A DNA stretch of 6,677 nucleotides, from assembly GCA_003154055.1 (NCBI GenBank), contig PMCH01000090.1:18365-25041 (forward strand). The letters are read 5' to 3'. Each line of letters starts with the position of its first letter. Positions within the stretch are counted from its first letter, which is position 1. Positions 5,884 through 6,677 of the stretch are shown here, piece after piece. The stretch comes from Acidobacteriaceae bacterium. GTDB taxonomy: Bacteria > Acidobacteriota > Terriglobia > Terriglobales > Acidobacteriaceae. The position numbers were made by a program, and so were the translations under genes. The notes below the pieces were generated by a model. That model did no database searches, was not told the origin of the DNA, and was given only the letters and a program-made list of their open reading frames with translations.

Positions 5884-6324
5884 GTGACCGAAGCCACTGC
5901 CCCTTCCCCCGGCCGTACTCTTGCCCTCGATGTCGGCGCGAGACGGATTGGGGTCGCCGTCTCCGACCCCTTGGGCATTACCGCCCAGGGGCTTCCCACC
6001 CTCCAGCGGCAGAACAAACGCCGCGATCTGGAGGCTCTGCGGCGTCTGTTCAACGACTATCAGGTTCGAGAGGTCGTGATCGGCCTGCCGCTGCGCCTGA
6101 GCGGTGCCGAGGGCACGCAGTCGGAAAAGATGCGCCGCTTCGCCGAGGACCTGCACACTCACTTCGGCTTGCCCGTCCACCTCTGGGATGAGCGCTGGAC
6201 CTCCACCCAGGCCAATCGCCTGCTCCGGGAAGCCGAACTTTCCATCGAGAAGCGGGCCCAAGCCGTGGATCGCATGGCTGCGATTCTGATCCTGCAATCC
6301 TGGATGGAAGCGCACCCGCGCTGA
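5884..6324 (+). CDS. ruvX: RuvX/YqgF family putative pre-16S rRNA nuclease / Holliday junction resolvase
   Basis: The 146-aa product is a complete RuvX (YqgF) protein with an RNase H-like fold. Family members process the 5' end of 16S rRNA in E. coli, and some resolve Holliday junctions. Signature motifs are LALDVGARRIGVAVSD (13-28, with Asp16), REVVIGLPLRLSGAEGTQS (62-80), the WDERWTST block (101-108, with Asp102) and AVDRMAAILILQSWM (127-141, with Asp129). These give the expected acidic metal-binding residues. The start is GTG at 5884, ten codons before the conserved core. No Shine-Dalgarno is visible in front of it, so translation may be weak or use another mode. It is divergent from the AI-2E gene and convergent with the small ORF at 6435-6671. 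Heptamer repeat arrays lie on both sides. Confidence 0.95.
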   Translation: MTEATAPSPGRTLALDVGARRIGVAVSDPLGITAQGLPTLQRQNKRRDLEALRRLFNDYQVREVVIGLPLRLSGAEGTQSEKMRRFAEDLHTHFGLPVHLWDERWTSTQANRLLREAELSIEKRAQAVDRMAAILILQSWMEAHPR

Positions 6325-6354
6325 GACTCCCAGGTGGATTCGGCGTCAACGGCG

Positions 6355-6389
6355 GGAAGTCAAAAGTGAGAAGTCAGATTGCAGAAGTA
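6355..6389 (+). repeat. Heptamer repeat array D
   Basis: Five units follow without gaps: GGAAGTC, AAAAGTG, AGAAGTC, AGATTGC and AGAAGTA. It starts 31 bases after the ruvX stop. The block 6369-6388 is identical to 5734-5753 in array B, in the same orientation. Confidence 0.75.
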
Positions 6390-6434
6390 GACCGGCCACG
6401 AACCGTTGGCCAATGCCTGGAGCTCGCAGCTTTT

Positions 6435-6671
6435 CTACGAAGCCAGTTCCGTCAGTTCGGGGAACCGGAGGTTGCACTTCGTCAGGGCCTTCGCGAGCAC
6501 CTGCTCAATCTCGGGCTCGTCGCAGTTCCTGGAGATCGCCATTTCGCTGACCAGCAGGTAGCGGGCCCGCTCCAGCATCTTCTTTTCCCGGAAGGATAGC
6601 GACTTGCTGCTGTTCAGGGTGAGCAGGCTTTTCAGCACTGCGGCCACGTCCAGCAGGGAACCGGTCCGCAT
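6435..6671 (-). CDS. Hypothetical small helical protein, possibly partial at the window edge
   Basis: I do not recognise this protein. From the ATG at 6671 it has 78 aa, is soluble and looks mostly helical. It is rich in Leu, Glu, Lys and Ser and has no signal peptide or membrane segment. A charged segment FREKKMLERARYLL (27-40) is followed by a Cys-containing part with CDEPEIEQVL (50-59). The frame stays open to the end of the window and no Shine-Dalgarno precedes the ATG, so the true start may lie outside and this may be the C-terminus of a longer protein. Amino-acid composition is protein-like rather than random, and nothing better is on the other strand. It converges on ruvX with repeat array D between them. 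Confidence 0.5.
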   Translation of the reverse strand: MRTGSLLDVAAVLKSLLTLNSSKSLSFREKKMLERARYLLVSEMAISRNCDEPEIEQVLAKALTKCNLRFPELTELAS

Positions 6672-6677
6672 CCGGTC

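Noticed and set aside
5698..6315. Open frame on the - strand (205 codons) opposite ruvX
   Set aside because: It is antisense to an unambiguous RuvX and runs through the heptamer repeats at its end; it has no family features.
5693..6389. Heptamer arrays considered as a CRISPR array
   Set aside because: Units are 7 bp and contiguous, with no unique spacers of constant length and no cas genes.
6394..6411. Hairpin GGCCA/TGGCC between ruvX and the small minus-strand ORF
   Set aside because: The stem has only five pairs and there is no T-tract on either strand.

Overview
The window looks like a chromosomal segment from a moderately GC-rich bacterium with a two-membrane envelope. The evidence is a lipoprotein signal with a LolA-like body, an FtsX/MacB-type permease, and MltG. 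The best guess for lineage is Acidobacteriota (Terriglobia-like). This rests on the gene mix and on an Ala/Lys-rich histone H1-like protein with an acidic head, and it is inference rather than proof. No mobile element, CRISPR array, tRNA or rRNA was seen.

Layout, left to right. Bases 1-131 hold nothing firm. A RidA-family gene (+, 186-581) converges on an H1-like gene (-, 630-1091), with a small GC-rich hairpin between them. The H1-like gene has a strong Shine-Dalgarno sequence and a good sigma70-type promoter of its own at 1190-1217. Four envelope genes then run leftward in a probable operon, in transcription order: AI-2E-family membrane protein (5644-4574), endolytic transglycosylase mltG (4430-3450), LolA-like lipoprotein (about 3377-2442) and FtsX/MacB-like ABC permease (2426-1320). 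Divergent from them is ruvX/yqgF (+, 5884-6324). A short unrecognised ORF (-, 6671-6435), possibly cut by the window edge, closes the segment.

How the genes relate. MltG cuts nascent glycan strands at the inner membrane, and the lipoprotein plus permease pair suggests lipid or lipoprotein traffic to the outer membrane, so the leftward cluster is envelope-themed. An AI-2E-family gene, ruvX and mltG lie near each other in other bacteria too (for example around alaS in Bacillus, from memory), so this part looks like old housekeeping context. The permease has no ATPase gene beside it in the window.

The most unusual material is non-coding. Arrays of a degenerate 7-bp unit (consensus AGAAGTC) lie on both sides of ruvX. 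Two of them form an 18-bp perfect inverted repeat in the AI-2E/ruvX divergent spacer. A separate 3 x 9-bp repeat (CACAGAGAC-like) sits between the AI-2E gene and mltG. The H1-like protein, a split acidic/basic polyampholyte, is the most distinctive protein. I see no convincing undescribed multi-gene system.
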